Positions 51,344 through 62,942 of a DNA stretch of 64,000 bases are shown here, one piece after another. The number at the start of each line of letters is the position of its first letter. Within the stretch, counting starts at the first letter, position 1. The translations under genes were made by a program, and so were the position numbers. The notes beneath the pieces are model-generated. The model worked only from the letters and a program-made list of their open reading frames with translations. It ran no database searches and was not told the DNA's origin. Origin of the DNA: Mucor racemosus (lineage: Eukaryota; Mucoromycota; Mucoromycetes; Mucorales; Mucoraceae); NCBI GenBank assembly GCA_027405735.1, contig JAPEHQ010000010.1:1736001-1800000 (forward strand). The letters run 5' to 3'.

Positions 51344-54285
51344 CCATTATTCGAAATATTGCTTTGCCTTTATAAGTTTGAATGTGTTGTTTGTACACTA
51401 TTATTATCATAATAAAATGCTGTAATTTATGATCAATTATTTACGTTTTGATTTATTAGCCTTATGCCCTAAATGTTATATAGGTTTTATGTCAGTAAAT
51501 GCCAATTTCAGTATTTTATCAGCTTCTCAAGATAGATCTTAAGTAGTTAAATTACTGTCGATCTCTCCTTGAAGCAAGTTTAAATTACAAAACCTCTGCC
51601 AGCAAAGCAGCGGTCATGCATACTATTATACACTAGGAGAGCCATTTCGCGGATTTTGCCAAATAATACAAATGTTTTGACATGTTTTCTTCCAAAACTT
51701 CTCATCTTCGAAGCGCATATTATTAATGCTAATAACCTAAACAATGATAGTGTATTTAGGGCAGAAGCGCAACTATCAGTAATCTATCAGAATTAGGAAT
51801 AGCCGAATTACCAATCTAGAATATCCGTCAAACCATGATGTTTAACGTGCAACTCAGACAATGCTACATTCCGTACGTCTATTATCATGCAACTATTGAA
51901 TAATAGAAGCATGGTTTAATTGTATTCATGCAATATCTATATGTTTATTCTCTTGGTAAATCAATTAATTTGTCCGTTATCTAAGGTTGTTTATGTTGAG
52001 CTTCTTGATTTACATAACCAAGGCGGTATCTGAATGCTTGTTTTTGACATATTTCTTAACTATCTGCAAAGAACAATCTTTACTTTGTGAGAGTTACGTG
52101 TAGATATGTTGATAACAATTATTTCCAATACAATAAATTAAAGACTACAAGTAATTATGTCACGAAGAACGTAAGGTTCTTATTATCAAGTTAAAAAAAA
52201 AAGAAGCTCGGAATCATCAGGTCCTAGATTCTAAAAGTATTTATGCCATTTCAGTTCCATTCAAATTCCAGGCTCAATATGAGAATGAGATGAGATTTAA
52301 CATAATAGACAAAAGCCTACACTTTGGTCTATGTGTTTCTTCGATTTATTATATAAATTGATTTGTTTCATTTTTATGGTTCAACTTACTGTATTTTATT
52401 GTACGTTGATTTATTAATACATTTTGTATTTACTGTTACATTTATGTTATTTTTATTTTATTATCAGAACGTAGATTTATATAAGATAAAATTTAATTTC
52501 TTATGTGGGGAAATAAAATCTTCTTTCGGGACAAGGGTTGTCATAGGCGTATATAATACTAAACTCCAGCAAAATTTGTACCATAAAAATCTCGACAAAA
52601 TTAATAGATACAGTAAAATAAATTGCAGATTCGTTTTTAGCGGCCAACTTTACCCCAGAAAAGTAAGTTGCCTGATTCCTACCAATACTTTTGTAAAAAA
52701 ATGTGGACATTCCCCAAATTGTTAAAACTATAAAAAAGAAAAACAAAATAAAAAAAAGGATTTACAATTATGAGGTTTAGGGATCCAAAACACTTTCAAA
52801 AATCATCCAAAAAAACCACCCCTGAAACTTTAATATATAATAAAACATTGAAAAACAAGAAGATTTAACTTAGAAACTATTATGCGCAAGCGTATAAAAT
52901 CTCGAGATATTTGACATCTTAGATTGAGATTTTAAGCGGGGGGGAAACAAGTGTTTCACTTTTAAGCCTTTATACTCGCTGAAAAATCAATATAAATAGG
53001 AATAACTTTTTTGTCAATATTCTGTAGCATCTCAAGCATAGCCCTATATTTTTCATTTCCTGATTATCTATTGAAATGGGGGCATGCTCCAATTTTGAAT
53101 ATTGCCATATAAAATTGTATAATCAGATATGCATATGTGACTGAGCTAGAATCAAAAAAGTGTTCAAACGGAAAAAAAATCCAAAAAAATCCAAAAAAAA
53201 CCTTGTATGTTTAATTACTCACAAAAATGCATAGTAAGTTGAACTAGCGTATTAAATATCTTGGGTTTAGTTTTTAATTCTAAATCGATCTGTGTAGGTT
53301 TTGAAAATATTTTTCTCATAAAATCTCTAGTAAATTTAATATCAAATTTTAACAGTTTTTGATCAAAAAGTACCCTTCATTCAAATGCAACCCTAAAATA
53401 TTTTATTTTCACATTATGCGCAACAAAATTATCTACAAAAGGAGTATTTATACGTGATTGTATCCCTATTTTTCGTGGGGATATACCTTTTTTTTGATTT
53501 TTTTTTGTAAAACCAAAAATTTATCCTTGTATATCCTCGTCCAAACTGGATCCTTTTTTGTATCACCAAAAATCAATCATTCAACCTCAATTTTCTCGAC
53601 CAAAAATTAATATTTTCTGACGACATAAAATTCGTTGGATAGACGCTAATGAGTACTATCCTATGGTTTTAGTCTTGCGTACCAGGCATCCCTTGATGGA
53701 TCTCTATAACAGAAAAAGTACTCTCACAGAATTTATATGAAAATAAAAAAGTCTTCACAACAATCCAAAACCTATATATCCTGGTAGAGAATGAAAAATA
53801 ATCTAGACTTTACTTAATAACCATCATTGCATTACCTTAGTATTTTCTCGACTTATTTTCATTTCAAGTGCGCTTTCTCAATTTTAAGCTGGCCATTTCT
53901 GCATCATTCAAATTTATGAAGAAATCACTATAGTAATCATCCTTGCTTTATTTAATAAAATTTGTAGCCGGGACAATGTTGAATGGATGGGTACTGTTTT
54001 TGAAAAAAAAAATTCTGCTAAAACTGATCACCACTACAAATATTCACATTTTTTAGATTACTTTGCCCTCTAAAATTGTTGAAACTAGACTTGGCATTTA
54101 AAATTATATATCAAAATGTGCAGAATAATTTGCTCAACAATTTTTATTATTATGTCTTCAAGCAAGGCTCTATGATGAAAGTAGATTCCATTTTCGATGA
54201 ATATAGATTTAATTGTTGAGCCTTCATGCAATACTACCTTGGATTAATTATAAAGCACAAGCCAAATGGTGTATCATTCTTAAAC
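51344..54285. other. Intergenic, 2.9 kb, no gene seen
   Basis: AT-rich with A/T-run rich sequence from 52740 to 53760 that resembles decayed family D/E type repeats. The open frame 52363-52725 (120 aa) has no recognised motif and an odd composition, and was not accepted. Confidence 0.45.
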
Positions 54286-54907
54286 CGGATTATGTCAAAG
54301 CTAAAAAAAGTAAACAATAACAGAGCCGGAACCAGAAGTTACTTAATTAAATACTAACTAAACTATGCTGATTTATCGAGACTTTATAAATTAAAATCAA
54401 CGTAAAAAGTACCGTTTATTAGAACAAATTAAATATCGGTTTATATAGTTATTGGAGTTGTGTGATAAGATCTAATGGACAGGGATCCATTAGATGTGAC
54501 AATAGATATTATTATTAATGTGTATGGATATAACATGTTATGTTTCAGTGGTAATATTGCTATAAGTTATGTTTCGTTATTAGTTCCTGGGTGACAGGAA
54601 CCAGTTACTGGATAGATAAGATCTGCTAGATTTGTCGGAGATCTTCTATATATCGAATGTTGTAATTCTGATAGATCATATGCTTTCAAAAGCATGGTAC
54701 AGAAGCATGGTATTCCAGTGTGATATTCCAACATGATATTTCAGCATCATACATTAAATAACATTTAAATTACCTTATAACAACATTAATTCCCCAAATC
54801 AAATAGTATATAAACCCTATTAATTTCATTCCAATAAACGATACTGTATCTCTTTACTTGATTAAATTTCTAGTTTTATTTAACATAAACATATTTTGAT
54901 AAATCAC
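54286..54907 (+). repeat. LTR-like repeat family C, copy 2, interrupted by a 310-bp LTR
   Basis: Counterpart of 17370-17641 plus 18370-18380. Its 3' end (54880-54907) is continuous and shows the empty site of the family A insertion in copy 1. The copy itself is split by the LTR at 54369-54678. Confidence 0.6.
54369..54678 (+). mobile_element. Solo LTR (310 bp) nested in repeat C
   Basis: TGATTTATC to GATAGATCA, TG...CA ends with near-perfect 9-bp inverted repeats. Flanked by perfect duplication TATGC at 54364-54368 and 54679-54683; repeat C copy 1 has the matching uninterrupted site (near 17460). A partial copy in opposite orientation lies at 20030-20131. Confidence 0.85.
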
Positions 54908-55269
54908 CGAGCTTTGATAATAGTTCGTTTGAGAAAGACGAGTTTTTGAATTATTTTCAAAAAGCCCAAATTTAATGATAATTAGTAAATGATATGATAC
55001 TACTACTTTAGATAATTGTCACTTGACATTCATAAGCCTGCTTTACTTTAGATATTTGCCACTTAAAAGGTAAAATAAAGCTTGCGTTGAGGTGATGAGC
55101 TTTAGTCGCTACACAAAAAAGCTCGTATGGGGTAAACGGGCTTTAGTCACGCAAAAAAAAAAAAAAAGTTCATCTAACTTCAATAGTGAGTCTTGAAAAA
55201 AGCTCGACTGCATAAAAAAGGCTCAACTTGTTTTAAATAATTACCTTAGATACTGCTAGTTAGATATGA

Positions 55270-55775
55270 GTTGGTCGCATTATGCTACCTGTTCCTAAAT
55301 TTATTTTATATCTCAAAAAAGGCTAAGGAACGCGTAAAATGCACAATTTTTTTTCCTAAAACTCGGGTCCAACTTTTTATCCCTGCCCAACTTTTTTTTT
55401 CACTAAATAGCACCAAGAAAAAATTATATGCCGTTGTGCCCGAAATGTTCAACTTTAATCTAAAAATGCGTTTCCAAAAATATCCTATTTTTTGCAGTTG
55501 GTATAATTTTTTTAGTGCTAATGTTTCAGATTTTTACAAGTATTTCCTTCGTAAATATTCAAAACTTTGAGTCTTAATATCTCTGTAAAGAGTTAAGGTA
55601 TACTAACACTTTCTAATAATGAAACTTACTTGTTTTGAAGTACTCTATAACATGTTTTAATGTGAGTAATTCCTGAGCACTTTTATTTTTTTTATTTTTT
55701 GGCATTTTTGTAGTAGATTTCAAAGTATTTGGTATATTGACCAGCATGTTTTTTTTACATTCATGTCATACTGGC
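55270..55775 (+). repeat. Dispersed repeat family D, copy 3
   Basis: Matches 37800-38310 over most of its length and, in its last 170 bases, 19826-19990. The open frame 55271-55570 is incidental: the same frame is not kept in the other copies. Confidence 0.55.
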
Positions 55776-56227
55776 AAAAATTATTAGTGATAATATATAA
55801 AGCCTTTTTTTTCAATGCTGAAGAAAATAATGAAAGTTTCATAACCCACTTTACAAACATTCATGAATGTACTTGATTAATTATAATACTGTTATTATTT
55901 TATTATGCTGTATACATATATCCGCTTGTTCATATATAAGGTTGCATTATCATATTATTTAATTTAATAAAAATAGAGTGCCAAGTAATTATATGAAACT
56001 ATGAAGAAACAACAACCTAAATTATATATTGTTGAATATTCATACGCTTATGTAGGATCAGCAACCTCAATGTTTGTCAATTTTTATATAATGTATATAT
56101 ATTTATTCATTTTAAGGGTATGAAACAAAAAGTTAGGAAAGTAGAGTAGATGAATAAATAATTTGAAAGTTAGAATAATGAATATATAGAAATGGTCAAG
56201 TACACAGAAAAGGTAAAGAAATGCTGT
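55776..56227. other. 3' flank of the desaturase gene
   Basis: AT-rich sequence between the repeat island and the desaturase stop codon. Nothing else seen. Confidence 0.5.
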
Positions 56228-57610
56228 CTATTTAGTCTTGTTCTTCTCAGGCTCGAGAGTACCGTCGTATTCGGCGCATTTTTCTTGAGATGCTTCAGTC
56301 TTGGAAAATTTACAACTAATATCAATAGCACCCTTGAGTACACCAACACGCATACTAGAAAGCAAGTTACGAGCACCATTGGAATGGTTGTAAATACCGC
56401 CATTGAAAGATTTTGTCATATCTTTACCAATACCAGCATTAAGATACTTTGCTCCACCAGGATGATCAAAGTTTTCAACATCATACATAATTCCATCTAA
56501 AAGAACCCACTTTTTATCCTCAGTGTTAATCTTGGCTTGATATTCCTCCATAGTATAAACAGGCAATTCAGTGAGAGCCTTACCAAAGCTAAGAGTTCGC
56601 TTAATCTCATCAGCCTTCTTTTCCATCATTTGGACCTTGCCCTTTTGGATTTCGTTGGCTGAAAAAGTCTTTAAATTGTAAGTTTGACCAATAAAACTTA
56701 AACCTCTAATGAGCCATTTAGTAGGATCATATTGGTGCCAGAGGATAGCATTACGATAATCTTGAGGGAATTCATGATGAAAATTGTGATAACCTTCACC
56801 ACAAGTAACAATGGCAGTAATCCAAGAATCCTTAGGAGTATGGTAATCATCATAAGGGGTATCACCAATGTAATGGGCAAGACTGTTGACACAGAAAGTA
56901 GCATGATGAATTGCGACAAGACGACAAAGACCAGCAAAGACAAAACCACCCTTCCAATCACCCCATAAGAGACCAGCAACTAAAGTGGGGAAAGCAAAAG
57001 CCATAAAAAGAGCAAAATAGATGTAATTCTTGTGTTGGAAACGCACAAGAGGGTCAGCCTTAAGGTCAGCAGTATCAGCATAGCCAATTCTATTCTTGGG
57101 TCTGTTAATCAACATCCAGCCTATATGAGAAAAGAAGAAACCACGAGGAGCAGCATAAGGATCCTTGTCGGAATCAGTCCAACGATGATGAGCACGATGA
57201 CCGCGAGACCACCAATGAATAGAACCTTGGAAAGCACCGGAACCAGCTAAACAGAGACCGATACGAGTAGGTAAAGTACAATCATAAGATCTATGAGACC
57301 AATAACGATGATAACCAGCAGTAATACCCAAACCAGTAATCAAATAATAGGTAATTGCCCAATACAATGTCTTTGTTTGTAATTCAGTCTTGGAGGCAAG
57401 ATATATACCCAAAAGAGGAGTCGAGATCAAGAGGATAGATTGAAACCAGTTGACATGGCTAGAGAAATTTTGAAGTGTAGTAGGCTCATCAAACAAAGGA
57501 GGCATTTTAGGATTAGCCAATGGAAGTTGACGATCCTCAGTTTGTGTATAAGCGTATGGAGGATATTTTCCATCAGCTTTTACTTGCATTGTAGTTGTTG
57601 TAGTTGACAT
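56228..57610 (-). CDS. OLE1: Delta-9 acyl-CoA desaturase with fused cytochrome b5
   Basis: ER membrane enzyme that introduces the Delta-9 double bond into palmitoyl/stearoyl-CoA, using its own cytochrome b5 domain as electron donor. Single exon, 460 residues (yeast Ole1 510). The three histidine boxes that bind the di-iron centre are HRYWSH (101-106), HRAHH (138-142) and HNFHH (275-279). Hydrophobic segments lie around 56-72, 82-100, 197-216 and 222-240. The C-terminal cytochrome b5 domain (about 350-430) has the heme ligand motif HPGG (383-386) and a second histidine near 409. The start MSTTTTTMQ at 57608-57610 leaves a short hydrophilic N-terminus. The absence of introns is unusual against its neighbours. 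Codon use is strongly biased, as expected of a highly expressed gene. Confidence 0.96.
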   Translation of the reverse strand: MSTTTTTMQVKADGKYPPYAYTQTEDRQLPLANPKMPPLFDEPTTLQNFSSHVNWFQSILLISTPLLGIYLASKTELQTKTLYWAITYYLITGLGITAGYHRYWSHRSYDCTLPTRIGLCLAGSGAFQGSIHWWSRGHRAHHRWTDSDKDPYAAPRGFFFSHIGWMLINRPKNRIGYADTADLKADPLVRFQHKNYIYFALFMAFAFPTLVAGLLWGDWKGGFVFAGLCRLVAIHHATFCVNSLAHYIGDTPYDDYHTPKDSWITAIVTCGEGYHNFHHEFPQDYRNAILWHQYDPTKWLIRGLSFIGQTYNLKTFSANEIQKGKVQMMEKKADEIKRTLSFGKALTELPVYTMEEYQAKINTEDKKWVLLDGIMYDVENFDHPGGAKYLNAGIGKDMTKSFNGGIYNHSNGARNLLSSMRVGVLKGAIDISCKFSKTEASQEKCAEYDGTLEPEKNKTK

Positions 57611-58808
57611 TTTTTTTTATTGGAAATAGTAATGCAATTAAAGATGAAAAAACAATTGAACACAATGAAGCTTCTTATTTAAACGTTTTGAAGATAACAC
57701 TTATGTAAGATTTGATCAAGTAAAATTTGTTGGGCTTCTGGGGAAGAGTGCATTTGGGGAGGAATCTGGCCAATGAACTTGTATGCTCTACACATATTTC
57801 ACCTGAACAATAAGAGTTTTTGATTGAAATCAAAATTAAGAGCCGCTATGAATGCTCCTCAAATGCTGTTTGTATCCCTCTTGCCCGATTTCGTCAGATT
57901 ACTGATTATACAGAATCAACACGTATGTTAGTGATAGACTATGTATATATACATTTTAAGAAGGGTTCAAACGGTTATAAAGTAGTTTCCCCCCTCTTTT
58001 TATGATGATGGAAAAAAAATAAGGGCTTAAGTTTTAAAATGTTGAAAAATGAGGTGATTTTTTTGAACATTTTTTATTTTTATTTTTTATATCACAGATT
58101 AGAATTGCTACGAAAAAGAACAATAGAACCACTTTTTTTTTTACACTTTTTACACGTTCAAAAGTTTTTACCCCATTGATTGGATTTTTTTCTGCGTAAA
58201 CAAAATGTCATTTACATGATTAACTGAAAAACATACAGCAAAATGCATTTCATTTTAACTGACCAATAAAAATCTAGAATCTTCGCCGAGATTTAAGATG
58301 TATTCAGGTAACCAGCAGCGTAAACCAACATTTGATATGCAAGATATCACGCTTTCACACATGATAATTGCATAAATCTTTGTCCATTTATTGTAATTGC
58401 TTTCTATGTTTCTGATATTCAACAATTCTAATATTTCTCTGGCGACAAACAATGGAATACAATAGACATCAGAAACATTACCAGGATTAAGTTTCGACGC
58501 AATTTGGGGCAAAAAAAGAGTTTTAGTTATCCGATACAACACTAAATTCCCAAAAGAGGTTTTTACTGATAAGATTAAATTAATAGTTTGTTTTATTGAA
58601 ATTTTATTTGAACTACTTTAATGTTTATTTATGAGCAAAATACAGAGGAGAAAAAAAGAGATTTTTGTGTGTGATGATATCCTTTTTTTTTTTTGTCTTT
58701 TGTTGCGACAGTATGTATAAATAATAGTGGATAAAAATTATTAAAAGAGGAAAGAAAGGTGTGATTTAATAATGACGAACTCATGATGTTATTATGTATG
58801 TGAGTTAT
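57611..58808. other. Desaturase promoter and Ish1/Msc1 3' flank
   Basis: Both neighbours are on the minus strand. T-rich blocks at 58060-58140 and 58681-58695. The open frame 58255-58542 (minus, 95 aa; contains SVISCISNVGLRCWLPEYIL) has no family match that I can name and no close neighbour exon; not accepted. Confidence 0.5.
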
Positions 58809-60334
58809 TTACAATTCATCACGAACAGTAGACCGTCTCCAAGATTCAATAAGGCCTTCAAGTGATTTTAATTGATGATCAATGTGAGCTGCTGTTTGAA
58901 CCTTGGCATTGACAAGATATTGACGAATAGTACGAACAGCTTGATGAACGGTTTCCTTAGCAAAGTTGGTCTTGTCATGGAATGTCTTGGAAAGGTAGTT
59001 TTCAACCCAATCAATATGAGCCTCAGTATAACCAATCTTCTTATAAGTCTCTAATTCCTTTTGACGCCAGAAGCGACCAAAGTTATCCTTGGCATCATTA
59101 GCTGATTCACTAGCTTGAGCACGTAAGACAGAAGCAGAAGATGCAGCAGCATCAGTAGCAGAAGCGGCGGCATCAGCAGCAGAAGCAGCAGCATCAGTAA
59201 CATAATCATGTGCACTAGAAGCAGAGGCGCCGGCAGCATTGGTAGCAGAGGCAGCGGCACTTGAAGCAGTATAGAGAGCACTATTTACTTCGGCTTCCTT
59301 CTTGGGGTTAGATGCCAAGGGATGGACTACCTTTTGATATATATCATAACCAGAATCCTTGAGATATTGTGCAGCATTTAACAAGAAGTTTTGTGTTTGT
59401 TCAGCTGTTTCACCGGCGTAATCAATAGCAAAGATCTTGTATGCATTAACTTCATCCTTTAATGATTCAACGACAGCATCAGCTTGGTTTTGCTTGATCT
59501 TGGCAGATGTTTCAAGGTCATTTGTAAGTTGTTTCCACCATGCAGCAGTACCCAATTTGGAGAGATCTTGAACAGAAGATGAAGTGCTGGCAACAGCCTT
59601 GTTCAAGGTATCAATGACAGAATCAATTTCCTCTTTGGTCAAGTCTTTGTTTTGTTGCAAACGTTGAGTGACACTGGAGGAAAGCCATGTATGGTAAGAA
59701 TCATCAGCAAAAAGCTTAGAATGAGATGGTCCACCGCCAAAGATACGTTGATACCAAGTAGGACCAGCAAAGGAGCTTTGAATGTCATTGGAGATTTCCT
59801 TCCATTGAGCAGCAGTAACATACTTTTGCTTGATAGCCTTATGTTGATATTTGTCCAAAGCTTGCTTTACCTTATCATTTGTCAAACTACCACTCAATTC
59901 AAGTTGTTTCAATTCATGAGAGATATCATTGGACAATGCTTGAACATTGTTGGCAGACAATTTATATTGCTTTTCAAGCTTAATCTTGAGACCTTCCACT
60001 AAACGCGTAACACTATCAGCTTTATCGCCAATAAAAATTCCTGCATTGGCCACTGCGGCATCACGATACTTTTTAACAGTGTCTAAAAGACTTTCATCAT
60101 TCTTATCATAGGTAATTTGGTACTTGTCAAGGTAAGCTTGAACTTGATCCTTGGTCCAATTGGTTACATCTTCAACTTGAGTAGTAGTAGCAGCTGTTGA
60201 TTTTTTTCTCATTAGACTTATGATAAACTGGCTTATTTGATCTGATAATTACCTTTTGCTTGAGCTTCATTGGCAAGCATGACAAGACAGACGGCATATG
60301 CCAAGGGAAGTGCTAAATATCTGGAGGTTTTCAT
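58809..60334 (-). CDS. Ish1/Msc1-like nuclear envelope/ER stress protein with signal peptide
   Basis: Resembles fungal Ish1 (stress-responsive nuclear envelope protein) and Msc1. Exons 60253-60334 and 58809-60193 (59-nt intron) give 488 residues. Exon 1 encodes a signal peptide, MKTSRYLALPLAYAVCLVML followed by ANEAQA, which a scan for long frames misses. The mature part contains several Ish1-type helical units: DVTNWTKDQVQAYLDKYQI near the start, WYQRIFGGG, the TWLSSSVTQRLQQNKDLTKE segment, and the closing GYTEAHIDWVENYL. A run of Ala/Ser/Asp repeats (about residues 315-385) resembles LEA-like or coiled linker sequence. No later membrane segment is obvious, so the protein is probably lumenal. 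Molecular function in the family is poorly known. Confidence 0.82.
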
Positions 60335-62942
60335 TGTGTATTGTGTTTATGTAAAATGTAAATATTCAAAAGAGAAAAAAATTGAGGTTTCCTAGTAGCC
60401 AAATAGCAAGGCTTTTTATATCAAAACCTTCTATAGTCTCAGTTTATGCAACTCAAATGAGGTCACCATGAAGCCCTCTTTGCGAAACGCGACAGTCACC
60501 TTTCCTTTATGGTTTTGTTGTAGATCCAAAAAATGACATGACGTAAAAAGTAAATATTGTGTAACTCGATGCAACTCTTTAACAAGACATCACTCATACA
60601 TCATTACTTTTTGAATACGTATTTTTTATTTATTAGTTTGCTTTTCTTTTTTCATGATTATTCTATTGCAATACAAGGCAAACTAGAGCGTTCTATTTTA
60701 TTTCAATCGAGCAATCAGATTATCCAACCAGTTGCTGTCTATTCATTAATTGCCTTTTACCTAAAAATGTATAAATTGAAGATAATAGCGTTTGGCATTT
60801 GATTATTTCAAAGAAATCGCCATCATAGCTTGAATAACATGTTACAATCTTGGTTTTCATTACAGAAATCAAGCTCCTTACAAGGATATTCCCGCAAGAT
60901 TTCTAGAAAAGCTGATTTTAAATTATATAGCAATGATAGAAGCCAATGGCATCATTATTATTTGCTCTTTATTCAACAAATAATTGCTGATTCAATCCAC
61001 CGATGAATGAGTAGGACGAAAGATAAATGTACATTATTTTTTTATTACATTTGAAACTAAACATTACTCATGTAAATTTCACATGTTGACTGTAAAATCA
61101 GTGCAATCACTTTCTGACATTAAATAAAATTCATGCAAAATTGCATCGGGGTACTAAAACAAGCCAATAAAAAAAGTGCCCTGAAACGAGGTTTATTGTG
61201 TAGAATGCAGTTGATGGAAATCAAGCCAACAAGATCCCAAGATGCAAATATCTGTCTTGATGAATTTATTCAACACCAGTAGAACAAACAGTTATCGTGT
61301 ATTCAGATATTACAAATGCTTTATGCATTTTTGATTTGCAAAGCTCTATTTATATGCATTTGTAATAATTTTTAGTATTATTTGGGACACTCCAGAAAAG
61401 AGAAAAGCCTTTTTTTTGTAAAATTTGGGAGTTACTGCTTTTAGACTTCTTAAAACAGGATATTTCGCCAAATTGTTCAGATTAAAAATACACAAAACAG
61501 GTTTTTTTCATATGTAAAACGCGATATTATTTAGATTACTAGTAATAAAAAAAGTGTTATAAAATCTTTCATTTTTATCTATTATACGAAAAAGCATGCT
61601 TGTATAATTAATCTCAGAAAAATGATAAAAAAAAAATCGATAAAGAGACATCTGAGACACCGATTGCTTTCTGAGCTCAAACAAATGCACCGTGTTACCG
61701 AGACAAAAATAAGCGTTTTAATATAAAATAAAATGAAATTTCAACATTATTCATTAATTCTTGGTCAAACAGATAAATGAAAGTATAAAAATATAGTCAA
61801 TTAATAAAAAATATATATTTGATTTCGCATAAAACTGCTGAAATCATCAAAAACATGGCATTTTTAAATAATTGTTTTATGCATATTTTGCATAAATCTG
61901 AAGCTCAAAATTGGTCAAATCTATTTCTCGGATCACATACCTTGCTTCTATATTTTTATTTCAAATTTTTAGGATGATAAAAAACATGATGAGAATCGAC
62001 CTCTCAACCCTTACAAGTATAGGCAAAAATTGGGAGATTTCGTTTAATCGATAATTTGACCTCGAAAATGGGATTTTTTACTATGACTTTCCTAAACTTA
62101 AAATGATCAGAATTTTTTTAAAATTCATATACAATTATTTATTTGTCTATTGATTATATTTAAAATGGACTTTTATGCAAAGAACCGTTATTTTTACTTT
62201 TCAAAATTACGCAATTATTTTAGTGAAATATTTTTAAGCTAGTGCCACCATTCGACGCAGAATTAAAAGTTCTATCTAAAATATTTAATAAGCTTTGTAC
62301 ACTTTTATAATAGTTTTTTGAGAAATATGCGAAGAAGTCGTGAAAAAATTTAAAAATGGCATTTTTGTCCAAAATGACAATCGAGTATTTTATCGGCGTT
62401 TGAATATAATTTTACTACATACTAATGCAAAATCATGCGTTCAGATTTTGAAACAACCCTTATAAAAGTAAGATGCTATCTATATGATCGAGCAAAAAAA
62501 AAAAAAAAAACCATGATAGTAGGATATTAATGTGGAAAACTGATAAAGTAAAGTTGGATGTTAAATAGACTGATTAAAAGCCGAGGAAAATCCTTTAAAT
62601 TCTGTATAGGATGGGCTAAGAATCGAAATATGAAGAGCAACCGCGTCTTTCGACGACGTTTATTCGACGACTAAGCTCTTCTAAAGCCTATTCACTATTA
62701 TTAATAGACTTTCACAACAGTCAGTGTACATACTAGGGGGGTTTCACGCTTTGTGAAAATTTAATTTTCGATCTTGCATTCATTAAAACCCAAGAATGGC
62801 TTTTTTTTTTTTTTTTTTGATAATCACAGTTTTGCATACAAAAATGGCATGCTGTACATAATTTCTTACGTTTGAATCATACAAAAAAGACAGTGTATTA
62901 TTGTGTATATTACTTTATTTTATTCGAATGAATTGGAGTGTT
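60335..62942. other. Intergenic, 2.6 kb, one old repeat copy
   Basis: Upstream of the Ish1/Msc1-like gene and downstream of the GH3 gene (both minus). 61960-62300 is a family E repeat copy. A runs/T runs at 62496-62511 and 62800-62818. Open frames at 60557-60802 and 61508-61690 have no motif. Confidence 0.5.
61960..62300. repeat. Degenerate dispersed repeat, family E copy 2
   Basis: Ordered short matches to 10240-10530, including 'ccattcgacgc' followed by 'aat.aaa.tct.ta' and 'ataagat/aaaatat ttaata'. Same orientation, old. Confidence 0.4.

Noticed and set aside
52363..52725. 120-aa plus-strand frame as a possible gene
   Set aside because: No motif, AT-driven composition, no neighbouring exon or promoter feature; overlaps an opposite frame of equal quality.
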